This document shows, piece after piece, positions 1-7,590 of a DNA stretch of 44,313 bases (its first letter is position 1; each line of letters opens with the position of its first letter). A program made the position numbers and the translations under genes. The DNA lies in the NCBI GenBank assembly GCA_026400735.1, contig JAPLOL010000069.1, positions 1 through 44,313 of the forward strand, given 5' to 3'. The notes under the pieces are model-generated. The model saw only the letters and a list, made by a program, of their open reading frames with translations. It was not told where the DNA came from and did no database searches. Source of the stretch: Alphaproteobacteria bacterium (GTDB taxonomy: Bacteria; Pseudomonadota; Alphaproteobacteria; Caulobacterales; Aquidulcibacteraceae).

Positions 1-546
1 TGACGCGTCCCAAAGGTTGTCCCCGACCTTTGAGAGCGCGCCTGGTGCGGCGAAAGACGCCACACCGATGCGACCGGCTTCCACACCGGCCACGCGTATT
101 GCGCCGTCGCGACCGATCGAAGGGCTTTCGCCCTGCGGATCGAGCACAATCGGCGCCCCCCCGGAGGAAAGGACTGCGCGACCATCGCTGGTCATCAGTC
201 GGCCATCCCCCGATAACGTGAACGCGCCATCGCGCGTGTACATTGTGGCCCCGCCGGGGCCTTGAACCATAAAGAAGCCGTTGCCTTCGAGCGCGACGTC
301 GAGCGGATTGCCCGTCATCTCGATCGGGCCTTGCTCCATGTAGTGAACGATGCCGATGTCACGAACGAAGCGGATTTCGCGCGGATCTTCGTCCGCGTGG
401 GCGCTGGTCTGATCTGCTTCTTCGAGCAGCAGGCCGTCAGCCTTGAAACCGTTGGTCGAGAGGTTGGCCAGATTGTTGGCGGCAACGTCCATTCTGCGTT
501 GCATGACGCGTTGCGTCTGCAGGCCGAGCATGAGGGCGTTATCCAT
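1..546 (-). CDS. flgF: Flagellar basal-body rod protein FlgF (partial, C-terminus beyond window)
   Basis: Read on the minus strand from ATG at 546, the frame stays open to base 1 (182 codons), so the gene is cut by the window edge. The N-terminus MDNALMLGLQTQ, followed by a VAANNLAN segment and STNGFKAD (about residues 21-37), is the signature of the flagellar rod/hook family (FlgB/C/E/F/G). The later GNPLDVALEGNGFFMVQ stretch fits FlgF or FlgG, and the MDNAL start and early spacing favour FlgF. FlgF forms part of the proximal rod in the periplasm and is exported by the flagellar type III apparatus. The gene diverges from fliL, as in Caulobacter, where flgF heads an flgF-flgG operon; this is known for that genus and inferred here. 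No Shine-Dalgarno precedes the ATG, and a sigma-54 box lies almost against it. Confidence 0.92.
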   Translation of the reverse strand, partial: MDNALMLGLQTQRVMQRRMDVAANNLANLSTNGFKADGLLLEEADQTSAHADEDPREIRFVRDIGIVHYMEQGPIEMTGNPLDVALEGNGFFMVQGPGGATMYTRDGAFTLSGDGRLMTSDGRAVLSSGGAPIVLDPQGESPSIGRDGAIRVAGVEAGRIGVASFAAPGALSKVGDNLWDAS

Positions 547-559
547 GGCGGTTAACTAC

Positions 560-575
560 GCAAGGCCCGTGCCAA
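560..575 (-). promoter_or_regulatory. Sigma-54 (RpoN) promoter for flgF
   Basis: On the minus strand the sequence reads TTGGCACGGGCCTTGC. This matches the RpoN consensus TGGCAC-N5-TTGC exactly, with the GG and GC elements at the required spacing. If the GC is at -12, transcription would begin near 548, only about two bases before the flgF ATG at 546. The box is seen directly; the start site is calculated from the usual geometry. Confidence 0.85.
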
Positions 576-649
576 TGCTTAATGGCTTGATTTTCAAGGG
601 CCGTAGCCCAGCGGCATGGTGAACGTCAGACCCGTTTCTGCCGGGCGGG

Positions 650-664
650 CGGCAAGTTTTGCCG
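650..664. promoter_or_regulatory. Palindrome CGGCAA-GTT-TTGCCG, candidate enhancer for a flagellar sigma-54 activator (FlbD/ftr type)
   Basis: A perfect 6-bp inverted repeat with a 3-bp spacer lies in the 185-bp region between flgF and fliL. Its centre is about 110 bp upstream of the predicted flgF start, the usual distance for an enhancer bound by a sigma-54 activator. In Caulobacter the activator FlbD binds ftr elements near flagellar promoters. Assigning this palindrome to FlbD is inference from position and symmetry. Confidence 0.5.
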
Positions 665-679
665 GTTATTGAGAGCTTC

Positions 680-714
680 TTAACCACGTCGGCCCACGAA
701 GGAGGTGGGTTAAC
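680..714. promoter_or_regulatory. TTAACC / TTAAC half-sites upstream of fliL (possible CtrA contacts)
   Basis: TTAACC at 680-685 and TTAAC at 710-714 lie 20-50 bp before fliL, and a further TTAAC sits near 551 beside flgF. TTAACC is the half-site of CtrA, which drives fliLM in Caulobacter. The canonical TTAA-N7-TTAA arrangement is not present here, so the call is weak. No convincing sigma-70 box was found for fliL. Confidence 0.25.
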
Positions 715-731
715 GCGCGAGCGATTCACGT

Positions 732-1385
732 ATGTTCGGCAAAGGCAAAAAGAAGAAGGGCGAAAAGCCCGAGGCAGACACTGAAGCCGAAGGCGCAACG
801 CCGCCGGCTGAAGGTGAAGGTGGCGAGGGCGCGGAAGGCGAAGCGCCTGCCAAGAAGAAGATGTCGGGCAAGACCCTCATCCTCTTTATTATCTTGCCTG
901 CTGTGTTGGTGCTTGGCGGCGGTGGCGCGGCTGCGTTCCTGCTGCTCGGCGGTGGCGGCGGCGAACAGCACGCGGAAGCCAACGCCGGTCACGGCAAGGA
1001 AAAGGGCGGTCACGGTGAGGAAGAAGGCGCGGGTGAAGCCGTGCCTGGTCCGAACGGCACCACAATCATGCATGGCGACGACGTCGTGTTCGTGACGCTG
1101 CCGGAAATGCTGGTGAACATCCAAGGCCCGGAAGGACGTCCGGCCTATTTGAAACTCAAGCTGACGCTTGAAGCGCCGGACGATGAGACGGTGACGGCGC
1201 TCGGCGAGCACATCCCGCGCGTGACCGATCAATTCAATGGCTTCTTGCGCGAGATGCGCACGGACGATCTCTCCGGCTCGGCCGGCGCCTACCGTTTGCG
1301 ATTGGAGCTCTTGCGGCGGGTGAATCTTGTGATCGCGCCGATGCAGGTCAACGCCGTGCTCATTGAAGAGATGCTGGTGCAGTAA
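732..1385 (+). CDS. fliL: Flagellar basal body-associated protein FliL
   Basis: This is a 217-residue single-pass membrane protein that associates with the stator/MS-ring region and supports flagellar motor torque. A charged, Lys/Glu/Gly-rich cytoplasmic N-terminus (residues 1-47) is followed by one hydrophobic segment (about 48-73), a low-complexity Gly/His/Glu linker (about 74-102) and a periplasmic FliL domain. That domain has the typical VTLPEMLVNI start and an IEEMLVQ C-terminus. It is the first gene of fliL-fliM-DUF6468-motE, and its stop codon overlaps the fliM ATG by one base. A GGAGG lies at 701-705, about 26 bases before the ATG, which is too far for normal initiation. No in-frame alternative exists upstream because a TAA at 711 closes the frame, so the ATG at 732 stands. 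The long acidic/His-rich linker is a local feature. Confidence 0.93.
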   Translation: MFGKGKKKKGEKPEADTEAEGATPPAEGEGGEGAEGEAPAKKKMSGKTLILFIILPAVLVLGGGGAAAFLLLGGGGGEQHAEANAGHGKEKGGHGEEEGAGEAVPGPNGTTIMHGDDVVFVTLPEMLVNIQGPEGRPAYLKLKLTLEAPDDETVTALGEHIPRVTDQFNGFLREMRTDDLSGSAGAYRLRLELLRRVNLVIAPMQVNAVLIEEMLVQ

Positions 1386-2458
1386 TGAGTGCCGAACCAG
1401 CAGCGGCTGACGATAAAGACTGGTCGACCGGCGAAGCCGCCAATGACGATGGCGGCGGCGGAAGCAATGAGCGCATCCTCAACCAAGACGAGATCGATAG
1501 CCTTCTAGGCTTTGGTCTCGGTGAAGATGACAATTCAAGCCGCACCGGAGTGCGTGCGATCATCAACTCGGCGCTGGTCTCGTATGAGCGCTTGCCGATG
1601 TTGGAAATCGTCTTCGACCGCCTCGTGCGCTTGATGACGACGAGCTTGCGTAACTTCACCAGCGACAACGTTGAAGTCAGTCTCGATCAGATCAGCTCTA
1701 TTCGCTTCGGCGACTATCTGAACTCGATCCCGCTGCCGGCAATTATTGCCGTGTTCCGTGCGCAGCAGCTCGATAACTTCGGGTTGGCCACAGTCGACTC
1801 ATCGCTGATCTATTCGATCGTGGACGTTTTGCTTGGTGGACGCCGTGGCGCTGCCGCAACGCGCGTCGAGGGGCGGCCTTACACCACGATCGAGCGCACG
1901 TTGGTCACGCGCATGATCGAAGTGGTGCTGAATGATGCGCGCCAGGCGTTCGCGCCGCTGACGGAAGTCGATTTCACGCTCGACCGGATCGAGACAAATC
2001 CGCGCTTCGCTGCCATCGCGCGCCCGCCGAACGCGGCGATCATCGTGAAGCTGCGCATCGATATGGAAGATCGCGGCGGCAAGCTTGAGTTGCTGCTGCC
2101 GTACGCGACGCTCGAACCGATCCGTAAAATGCTGCTGCAGCAATTCATGGGTGAGAAGTTCGGCCGCGACAATATCTGGGAAGGTCACCTCGCCAGCGAG
2201 TTGTGGGCGACCAAGCTCGAAGTGCGCGCCGTGCTCGATGAGCACAAAGAGCCCTTGCGCAAGGTGCTCGATCTCAAAGTGGGCGACACCTTGATGCTCG
2301 ATAGCCCGCCCGATGGGCCGATCGTACTCAAGTGCGGCGCTGTTGATCTCAGCATCGGGCGAGTTGGCCGCATGGGCCACAGCCTTGCGGTGCGTGTCGA
2401 AAAACCAATTAGCGTGGCCATGCAACAGGCCGTGATGAAACTAGGAGGCGGAAAATGA
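1385..2458 (+). CDS. fliM: Flagellar motor switch protein FliM
   Basis: FliM (357 residues) is the middle component of the cytoplasmic C-ring and receives phosphorylated CheY. The CheY-binding peptide LNQDEIDSLL lies at about residues 32-41, after an acidic Gly/Asp-rich extension of some 30 residues. The central CheC-like domain follows, and the C-terminal FliN/SpoA-like domain spans about 275-345, with VLDLKVGDTLML and GRVGRMGHSLAVRVE. Length is slightly above the usual 320-340 because of the N-terminal extension. The ATG overlaps the fliL stop (TAATG), and the 3' end overlaps the next gene by four bases (ATGA), which indicates translational coupling through the cluster. Confidence 0.95.
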   Translation: MSAEPAAADDKDWSTGEAANDDGGGGSNERILNQDEIDSLLGFGLGEDDNSSRTGVRAIINSALVSYERLPMLEIVFDRLVRLMTTSLRNFTSDNVEVSLDQISSIRFGDYLNSIPLPAIIAVFRAQQLDNFGLATVDSSLIYSIVDVLLGGRRGAAATRVEGRPYTTIERTLVTRMIEVVLNDARQAFAPLTEVDFTLDRIETNPRFAAIARPPNAAIIVKLRIDMEDRGGKLELLLPYATLEPIRKMLLQQFMGEKFGRDNIWEGHLASELWATKLEVRAVLDEHKEPLRKVLDLKVGDTLMLDSPPDGPIVLKCGAVDLSIGRVGRMGHSLAVRVEKPISVAMQQAVMKLGGGK

Positions 2459-2775
2459 GCCCCATCACTCTGGTACTCGAAGGCTTGCTCGCGGTGATGC
2501 TCGCGGCGTGTCTTTATTACTTTTGGCGTCTGGATCAGAAGCTCGGCGCGCTACGCAGCGGCCAAGATGGCGCGCTGCGTGCTGCAGCAGAGCTTGGGCA
2601 AGCCACTGCGCAAGCGGAAGCTGCCGTGCGCGCGATGCGCTCGACGGCGCAAGATGCAGGACGCGATTTGCAAGCACGCATCAATGATGCGCGCGCGACG
2701 GCGGATCGTTTGGGCTTGGGCGCGGGGCGCATGCGCTCTTCGGCTGACGCCGGTGCAGTTCGCGGCAGGGTGTAA
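2455..2775 (+). CDS. DUF6468 membrane-anchored coiled-coil protein of the flagellar cluster
   Basis: This 106-residue protein has one N-terminal hydrophobic segment (about residues 4-24, with an LAACLYYFW core). The rest is an Ala/Arg/Glu/Gln-rich helical stretch (about 28-90) that looks like a coiled coil facing the cytoplasm. Size, position directly after fliM and layout match DUF6468, a family of unknown function that sits in alphaproteobacterial flagellar clusters. It is coupled on both sides: its ATG lies in the fliM stop (ATGA) and its TAA overlaps the motE ATG (TAATG). A role near the motor is inferred only from context. Confidence 0.75.
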   Translation: MSPITLVLEGLLAVMLAACLYYFWRLDQKLGALRSGQDGALRAAAELGQATAQAEAAVRAMRSTAQDAGRDLQARINDARATADRLGLGAGRMRSSADAGAVRGRV

Positions 2776-3485
2776 TGACCAACAAGCAACCGGCGAAGAA
2801 GGCAGCAGCGTCTGTTCGGCTCATGCCGGCGGTGATGGTGACCGTCGCCGCTGTGCTTGGTCTGAAGGCTGTCGCGATGGCGGAGGGTGTCGCCACAACC
2901 GTGGCGGAAGCCGGCCACGAAACAACTGCTGAAGCGCCGCCGACGACTCCGGGTGCGGCAGTTGGCGCAGCCGCTGGTGCGACTGCTGCGCAATGCACGA
3001 CGCCGTCGCTCGCCGAAATGGCGGGCTTGAGCCAAGCCGAAGTGCAGGTGCTGCAAGCGCTCGGCACGCGCCGGCAAGAACTCGACGCTCGGGGCGAGGC
3101 GATCGAGACGCAAGACGGGCTGATGCTCGCGGCGGAGCAGCGTCTGAACGAACGGCTCGCAGAGCTGCGCACGCTTGAGACGCATGTGAACGATTTGCTG
3201 GGGCAACTGGATGAGGTGCAGGAGCAACGTCTGCGCAGTCTCGTTGATGTCTATACGCGCATGAGGGCCAAAGATGCCGCCGCTGTGTTCGATGGCCTCG
3301 ATGATGCGGTGCTCGTGCAGGTGGCGAGCCGCATGCGTGAGGCAAATCTTGCCGAGGTGATGGGACGAATGGAGCCGACGCGGGCGCGGGCGTTGACGCA
3401 GATGCTCGCTGACCGTGCGCGACCGCCGACGGATGGCGGCAATCTCATGAATCGTGCGCGCGGCAACGCGCCTGCAGCTCCTTAA
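2775..3485 (+). CDS. motE: MotE-like flagellar motility protein (MgtE-N-like C-terminal domain)
   Basis: The 236-residue protein has a hydrophobic export/anchor segment (about 14-36) and an Ala/Thr-rich linker to about 75. A predicted coiled coil (about 85-150) is rich in Gln, Glu, Arg and Leu. A compact C-terminal domain follows, with MRAKDAAAVFDGL and VLVQVASRMREANLAEVMGRM, typical of MgtE-N/FliG-like helical repeats. This architecture matches MotE of Sinorhizobium, a periplasmic partner that stabilises MotC, and related flagellar-cluster proteins. Its location after fliM supports the flagellar assignment. No motC is visible in the window, so the partner here is unknown. The start overlaps the previous stop. 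Confidence 0.75.
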   Translation: MTNKQPAKKAAASVRLMPAVMVTVAAVLGLKAVAMAEGVATTVAEAGHETTAEAPPTTPGAAVGAAAGATAAQCTTPSLAEMAGLSQAEVQVLQALGTRRQELDARGEAIETQDGLMLAAEQRLNERLAELRTLETHVNDLLGQLDEVQEQRLRSLVDVYTRMRAKDAAAVFDGLDDAVLVQVASRMREANLAEVMGRMEPTRARALTQMLADRARPPTDGGNLMNRARGNAPAAP

Positions 3486-3529
3486 ACTCGCGCTTAACCG
3501 CACTCGGAGAAAATTAAAGCACACTTAAC
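3482..3529. promoter_or_regulatory. CtrA-type box TTAA-N7-TTAAC (3514-3529) with a second TTAA pair just upstream
   Basis: The spaced repeat TTAA-AGCACAC-TTAAC at 3514-3529 fits the CtrA consensus exactly. A second pair, TTAA at 3482-3485 and TTAACC at 3494-3499, is spaced by eight bases. Four TTAA words in 47 bp are notable in such GC-rich DNA. The box ends only two bases before the ATG at 3532 and occupies the place of a Shine-Dalgarno sequence. Binding by CtrA is inference. Confidence 0.5.
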
Positions 3530-3531
3530 GC

Positions 3532-6500
3532 ATGAAGGCTTTGCGCTCCCCATTCGCCATCGCGGCTGCTGCCGTGATTGCTGCGCCACCTGCGGTGGCG
3601 CAGCCGATGCAGCTGACGCCGCAAGCGCAGACAGAGCATGCCGAAACACAGACGGCGCCACCCGTGCCGCCGCCTGCTGCGACAACGCCGGCGGCTTCTA
3701 CAACTGAAACACCAGTCGATCTGCGCGGACCGAGCGGCCCGCTGCCTAGTGCGATCGATATTGCACTGACGTCGCCACCATCGCCGCCGCCACCACCCGC
3801 ACCGCCGCCACCGCCTCCTGCAGCTCCACCGCCGCCACCTCCACCGCCGCCACCACCTCCGCCGCCGCGCATGGTGGCAGTGCCGGACGCGACGGTGACT
3901 GTCGGTGCGCAGCAGGACTTCACGCGCCTCGCGTTCCGCTTTGCCGGGCCGACGACGGTGACGCCGCTGCTGCAAGGCAGCCGCTTGGATCTGCGCTTTT
4001 CGCGCGCGGCCGATATCGACATCGCCGAGCTGCGCGCTTCGCCGCCGCGCTTCGTGCGCGAAATTCGCCGCGTGAGCGCGGCTGGTCAGCCTGTGCGTCT
4101 GCAACTCGTGCTCGACGCGGGTGTGCGCCAGCGTCACTTCGTTGATGGCGATCGCGTTGTTGTCGATCTGTTGCCGCCGGAAGGTGGCGCGGAGCAAACG
4201 ACTGCAGCCAATGGTGAGCGCAGCAATGCGCCGGCGCCTGCGCGTCCGCCTGTAACAGGTACTGGGCGCGTGCAATTGGTTGAGAACGCCAGCGACACGC
4301 GCATCACGGTGACGTGGCCTGCTGCGGCGCGCGCGGCCGCGTTCCGTCGTGGTGAAGCGATCTGGTTGGTGTTCGACGCGTCGGGCCGCATGGATCTGAG
4401 CGGCGTCAACCGCGTCGGGCCGCGCCACGAAGATATTCAAGTTGTGCAGGGGCAGGGCATTATCGGTCTGCGCGTTCCAGCGCCGCCTGAAGTGCAGGTT
4501 TCCGCCAGCGCCGATGAAAATGCGTGGACGTTCACGCTGTCAGCGCGCGCAACGCCGGCCGCGGCCGCGCAGCTGACGCGTGAAGTCAATCCGGACGGCC
4601 GTGGCCGTATGACGGTGCGTTTCGGCCGTGAAGGTGTGGTGCGTTGGATCAACGACCCGGAGATCGGCGATCGCATTGCGGTGGCGATGCTCGGCGGGCC
4701 TGCGCGCGGTGTTGATACGCGTCGCGCCACACTTGAGGCAGCGATCCTTCCGACGGCGCACGGCGCAGTTGTTGAGCCACGTGCGGACGATGTCTCCGCG
4801 ACTTATACGGATGGGGTGCTGACCGTGTCGCGCGGTGATGGTTTGATCGCGGCAGCGGCGCCAAACCAATCAGAACTCGCGGCTGATGTTAGCGCGGCGA
4901 TGATGGAGGATGGACCTGGCGGTACGCCAATGCACGCCGAGGCCGCGGCCAATTTGGTGCAAGTGCGCCAGCGTATCGATGAGCTGACGCGCCGCGCCGC
5001 CGAGGAGGGCGTGCAGGAGGGCGCGCCTGTCGAAGCGCGGATGGCGCTTGCGCGCTATCTGCTTGAGAACGAATTTGCGCCTGAGGCGCTTGGCGCGTTG
5101 CGGATCGTAGCTATCAATCAGGGCGAACTGGTTGAGATCGATCCTGAGTATCGTTTGTTGCGCGGCGCGGCCAACGTGATGATGGGCCGCGTGAATGCGG
5201 CTCAAGCGGATCTCACGGCTTCGGCACTGATCAACAATCCGTCGGCTGCGTTGTGGCGCGGGTACTCGGCGGCGCAACAGCAGAATTGGGCTGATGCGCG
5301 GCGTGAGCTTGAGCGTGGCGCTGGCGGTTTGGAAGAGCACCCGCCGGCGTGGCGCGCGCGTTTCCAGATGGCGCTCGCTGAATCGGCGATGCAGCTGAAC
5401 GACTACGCCGCGGCCGAAGCCGCGGCGCGCGCGGCTGGCGCTGAAGCGCCGGATCAAGCGTTGCGGTTGCAGGCGCGTTTGATGGAAGCACGCATTGTCG
5501 ATGCGCGGGGCGACCCAACGCGCGCACTGACGATGATGGATGAGCTGAGCCGCACAAACGACGAAGAAACGGCGGTGCGCGCGCGCGTGCAGGCAATACG
5601 TATTCGCCGCGCCACTGGCGTCATGCGCGCGGTTGATGCGGTTGAACCGCTGGAAGCGTTGCGCTTTCGCTGGCGCGGAGATTCAACTGAGCTGACGATC
5701 GTCGGCATGCTCGGCGAGACCTATTCCGAGCTGGGCCGCTGGCGCGATGCGCTTGCGACGATGCGGATTGCGGCTGATCGTTTCCCGACTGATCCTGCTG
5801 CGCGCCAATTGCGCGCGGATATGTCGACTTTGTTTGAGCGACTCTTCCTCGATGGCGAGGCCGATCAGCTTGAGCCGATCCAGGCGCTCGGGCTGTTCTA
5901 CGAGTTCAGTGACCTGACGCCGGTTGGACCGAATGGCGATCGCATAGTGCGCTTGCTCGCGGGGCGGCTTGTGCATGTCGATCTTCTGGAGCAGGCGGCG
6001 CAATTGCTGCAGCACCAGGTGGATGAGCGTTTGCAGGGGGTCGGCAAAGCGCAGGTCGCGGCCGATCTCGCGGCGATCTATTTGATGGATCACAAGCCAG
6101 ATCGCGCGCTGGTGGCGCTGGCTGGTTCGCGTCAGCCGAACGTGCCGCAAGCGTTGCAGGCGGATCGCCGTCTGCTCGAAGCGCGCGCGTTGCTTGATCT
6201 TGGGCGCCTCGATGGCGCGACAGAGCTGGTCGAGCGCGATCGCAGTGAAGATGCGCAGCGTGTTCGCGCCGAGGCTGCGTGGCGGGCGCGCGATTGGCAA
6301 CGCGCGGCGGTTGAGTTGCGGACTTTGCTTGCGGCGCGCAATCGCTCACAGCCGCTGGATGAGCACAATCGCCAAGTCGTGCTGAGAACGGGCGTGGCGT
6401 TGACGCTTGCGGGTGATGAGCCGGGTGTGCAGGCGCTCTATCGTGAGTACGCGGGCGACATGGCGAATACGCCGGAAGCGGATGCATTCGAGGTTGTCGC

Positions 6501-6744
6501 GGCTGGCATTAACGCTGACGGGGCAGCGATCCGCGACGTCGCGCGCGCGGTGGCGCGCACGGATCTCATGGGCCGCTTTATCGAGCGCATGCGCACGCGC
6601 ATGACCGAGCAGGCTGCGCAAACCGCCGCGAACCAGCAAACACCTGCAACGCCGCCGGCGCCAACGACACCGCCAGCGCAACAAGCGCCTGCGCCGCAGG
6701 CAGCGGCGCCCAACAATCGACCGCAGGCTGCGGCTGGCGCTTAA
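3532..6744 (+). CDS. Large exported proline-rich AMIN-like / TPR protein at the end of the flagellar cluster
   Basis: The 1070-residue protein begins with a clear signal peptide (about 1-23, ending AVAQ), which fixes the start. A Pro/Thr/Ala-rich region follows, with an almost pure polyproline tract at about 82-112. Then come two beta-rich segments resembling AMIN domains (about 115-215 and 245-340). From about 470 to 1000 the sequence is alpha-helical with many degenerate TPR-like pairs (for example ALARYLLENEFAPEALGAL and GETYSELGRWRDAL). The C-terminus is an Ala/Pro/Gln-rich tail. It should reside in the periplasm or cell envelope. AMIN domains often direct proteins to peptidoglycan or division/appendage sites, and TPRs mediate assembly, so a scaffold role is plausible but unproven. 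It follows motE after 46 bp and has its own CtrA-type box. Confidence 0.8.
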   Translation: MKALRSPFAIAAAAVIAAPPAVAQPMQLTPQAQTEHAETQTAPPVPPPAATTPAASTTETPVDLRGPSGPLPSAIDIALTSPPSPPPPPAPPPPPPAAPPPPPPPPPPPPPPRMVAVPDATVTVGAQQDFTRLAFRFAGPTTVTPLLQGSRLDLRFSRAADIDIAELRASPPRFVREIRRVSAAGQPVRLQLVLDAGVRQRHFVDGDRVVVDLLPPEGGAEQTTAANGERSNAPAPARPPVTGTGRVQLVENASDTRITVTWPAAARAAAFRRGEAIWLVFDASGRMDLSGVNRVGPRHEDIQVVQGQGIIGLRVPAPPEVQVSASADENAWTFTLSARATPAAAAQLTREVNPDGRGRMTVRFGREGVVRWINDPEIGDRIAVAMLGGPARGVDTRRATLEAAILPTAHGAVVEPRADDVSATYTDGVLTVSRGDGLIAAAAPNQSELAADVSAAMMEDGPGGTPMHAEAAANLVQVRQRIDELTRRAAEEGVQEGAPVEARMALARYLLENEFAPEALGALRIVAINQGELVEIDPEYRLLRGAANVMMGRVNAAQADLTASALINNPSAALWRGYSAAQQQNWADARRELERGAGGLEEHPPAWRARFQMALAESAMQLNDYAAAEAAARAAGAEAPDQALRLQARLMEARIVDARGDPTRALTMMDELSRTNDEETAVRARVQAIRIRRATGVMRAVDAVEPLEALRFRWRGDSTELTIVGMLGETYSELGRWRDALATMRIAADRFPTDPAARQLRADMSTLFERLFLDGEADQLEPIQALGLFYEFSDLTPVGPNGDRIVRLLAGRLVHVDLLEQAAQLLQHQVDERLQGVGKAQVAADLAAIYLMDHKPDRALVALAGSRQPNVPQALQADRRLLEARALLDLGRLDGATELVERDRSEDAQRVRAEAAWRARDWQRAAVELRTLLAARNRSQPLDEHNRQVVLRTGVALTLAGDEPGVQALYREYAGDMANTPEADAFEVVAAGINADGAAIRDVARAVARTDLMGRFIERMRTRMTEQAAQTAANQQTPATPPAPTTPPAQQAPAPQAAAPNNRPQAAAGA

Positions 6745-6818
6745 GGTTAGCGCGCGAGGAACCGCGTCACCGTTGTTTCTGCTTTACAGGACGCGCGACT
6801 GTTGGCGTGATTGCGCGC

Positions 6819-7484
6819 ATGGCGGGTCCAATTTCCGTGATCATCCCGACGCTGGATAGCGCGCGGCATTTGCCGCGTGCGCTCGCGCCGTTGGTTGATG
6901 GGATGCAGGAGAGCCTGATCCGCGAAGTGATCGTCAGCGACGGTGGCTCGCGAGATGAGACATTGGAGATCGCCGATGCTGCGGGCTGCACGCTCGTCTC
7001 AGGCGAAGCCGGACGCGCCAAGCAATTGCTTAACGGCATCGCGCGCGCCAAGGGCAAGTGGCTGCTGATCCTGCATCCGCAAACGGTGCTCGCGCGTGGC
7101 TGGACTGAAGAGGTCGGACTCTTTTTGCAATTCAACGAAGCGCGTAAACGTGCGGCGACGTTCAAGCTGGCGTTCGACGATAAGTCGGCGAAGGGCCTGC
7201 TGTTTTGGGCGCGCTTGCGGGCAAACGTGATGAAGCTGCCGCATGGTGATCAGGGACTGCTGGTTTCGCGCTTTTTGTATGATGGCCTGAGCGGCTATCG
7301 CGATGTCGCGAACGAGGACATCGATCTGGTGCGCCGGATTGGCGGCAAGCGATTGGTGTTTCTTGATACGGAAGCTGTCACCAGCGCTGACAAATATCGC
7401 TATGCGCCCAATGCCGCTGCGAGCGTTGGCATGATGGCGCGCTATTTCCTGGGCGCAGATCCCGTCGAGTTGGCGAAGCGCTGA
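6819..7484 (+). CDS. Family 2 glycosyltransferase (GT-A fold)
   Basis: From the ATG at 6819 this gives 221 residues beginning MAGPISVIIPTLDSA, the usual start of a short GT2 protein. A GTG at 6807 would add four residues, and neither start has a good ribosome site. Motifs are IIPTLDSARHLPRAL (about 9-23), VSDGGSRDET (about 39-48, nucleotide binding), and EDIDLVRR near residue 165 as the acceptor-side acidic motif. Where relatives such as the TIGR04283 group have LHADT, this protein reads LHPQT (about 85-89), so an Asp of the DxD-like metal site is replaced by Gln. Donor and acceptor cannot be read from the sequence. It stands alone between the flagellar block and a convergent transglycosylase gene. 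Confidence 0.8.
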   Translation: MAGPISVIIPTLDSARHLPRALAPLVDGMQESLIREVIVSDGGSRDETLEIADAAGCTLVSGEAGRAKQLLNGIARAKGKWLLILHPQTVLARGWTEEVGLFLQFNEARKRAATFKLAFDDKSAKGLLFWARLRANVMKLPHGDQGLLVSRFLYDGLSGYRDVANEDIDLVRRIGGKRLVFLDTEAVTSADKYRYAPNAAASVGMMARYFLGADPVELAKR

Positions 7485-7503
7485 CACAGAGCGTGGCGCC
7501 GCG

Positions 7504-7574
7504 CTTCGACAGGTTCAGCGTGACGCCAATTCAAACAGCGGCCCTCAATAGTCGTCACCCTGAGCTTGTCGACG
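7504..7574. repeat. Imperfect inverted repeat between convergent genes (REP-like or bidirectional terminator)
   Basis: CTTCGACAGGTTCAGCGTGACG at 7504-7525 is mirrored by CGTCACCCTGAGCTTGTCGAC at 7553-7573. The arms of about 21 bases have roughly three mismatches and surround a 27-base loop. The element fills the 106-bp gap between two convergent genes. The core resembles a short dispersed element (consensus near TTCGACAGGCTCAGGGTGA) found between genes in many alphaproteobacteria. There is no T-tract, so simple intrinsic termination is uncertain. Confidence 0.6.
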
Positions 7575-7590
7575 GGCGACGTCTGAAGCG

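Noticed and set aside
645-663. Possible sigma-54 promoter for fliL on the plus strand (GGGCGGCAAGTTTTGC)
   Set aside because: The GG-to-GC spacing is one base too long and the sequence is better explained by the palindrome.
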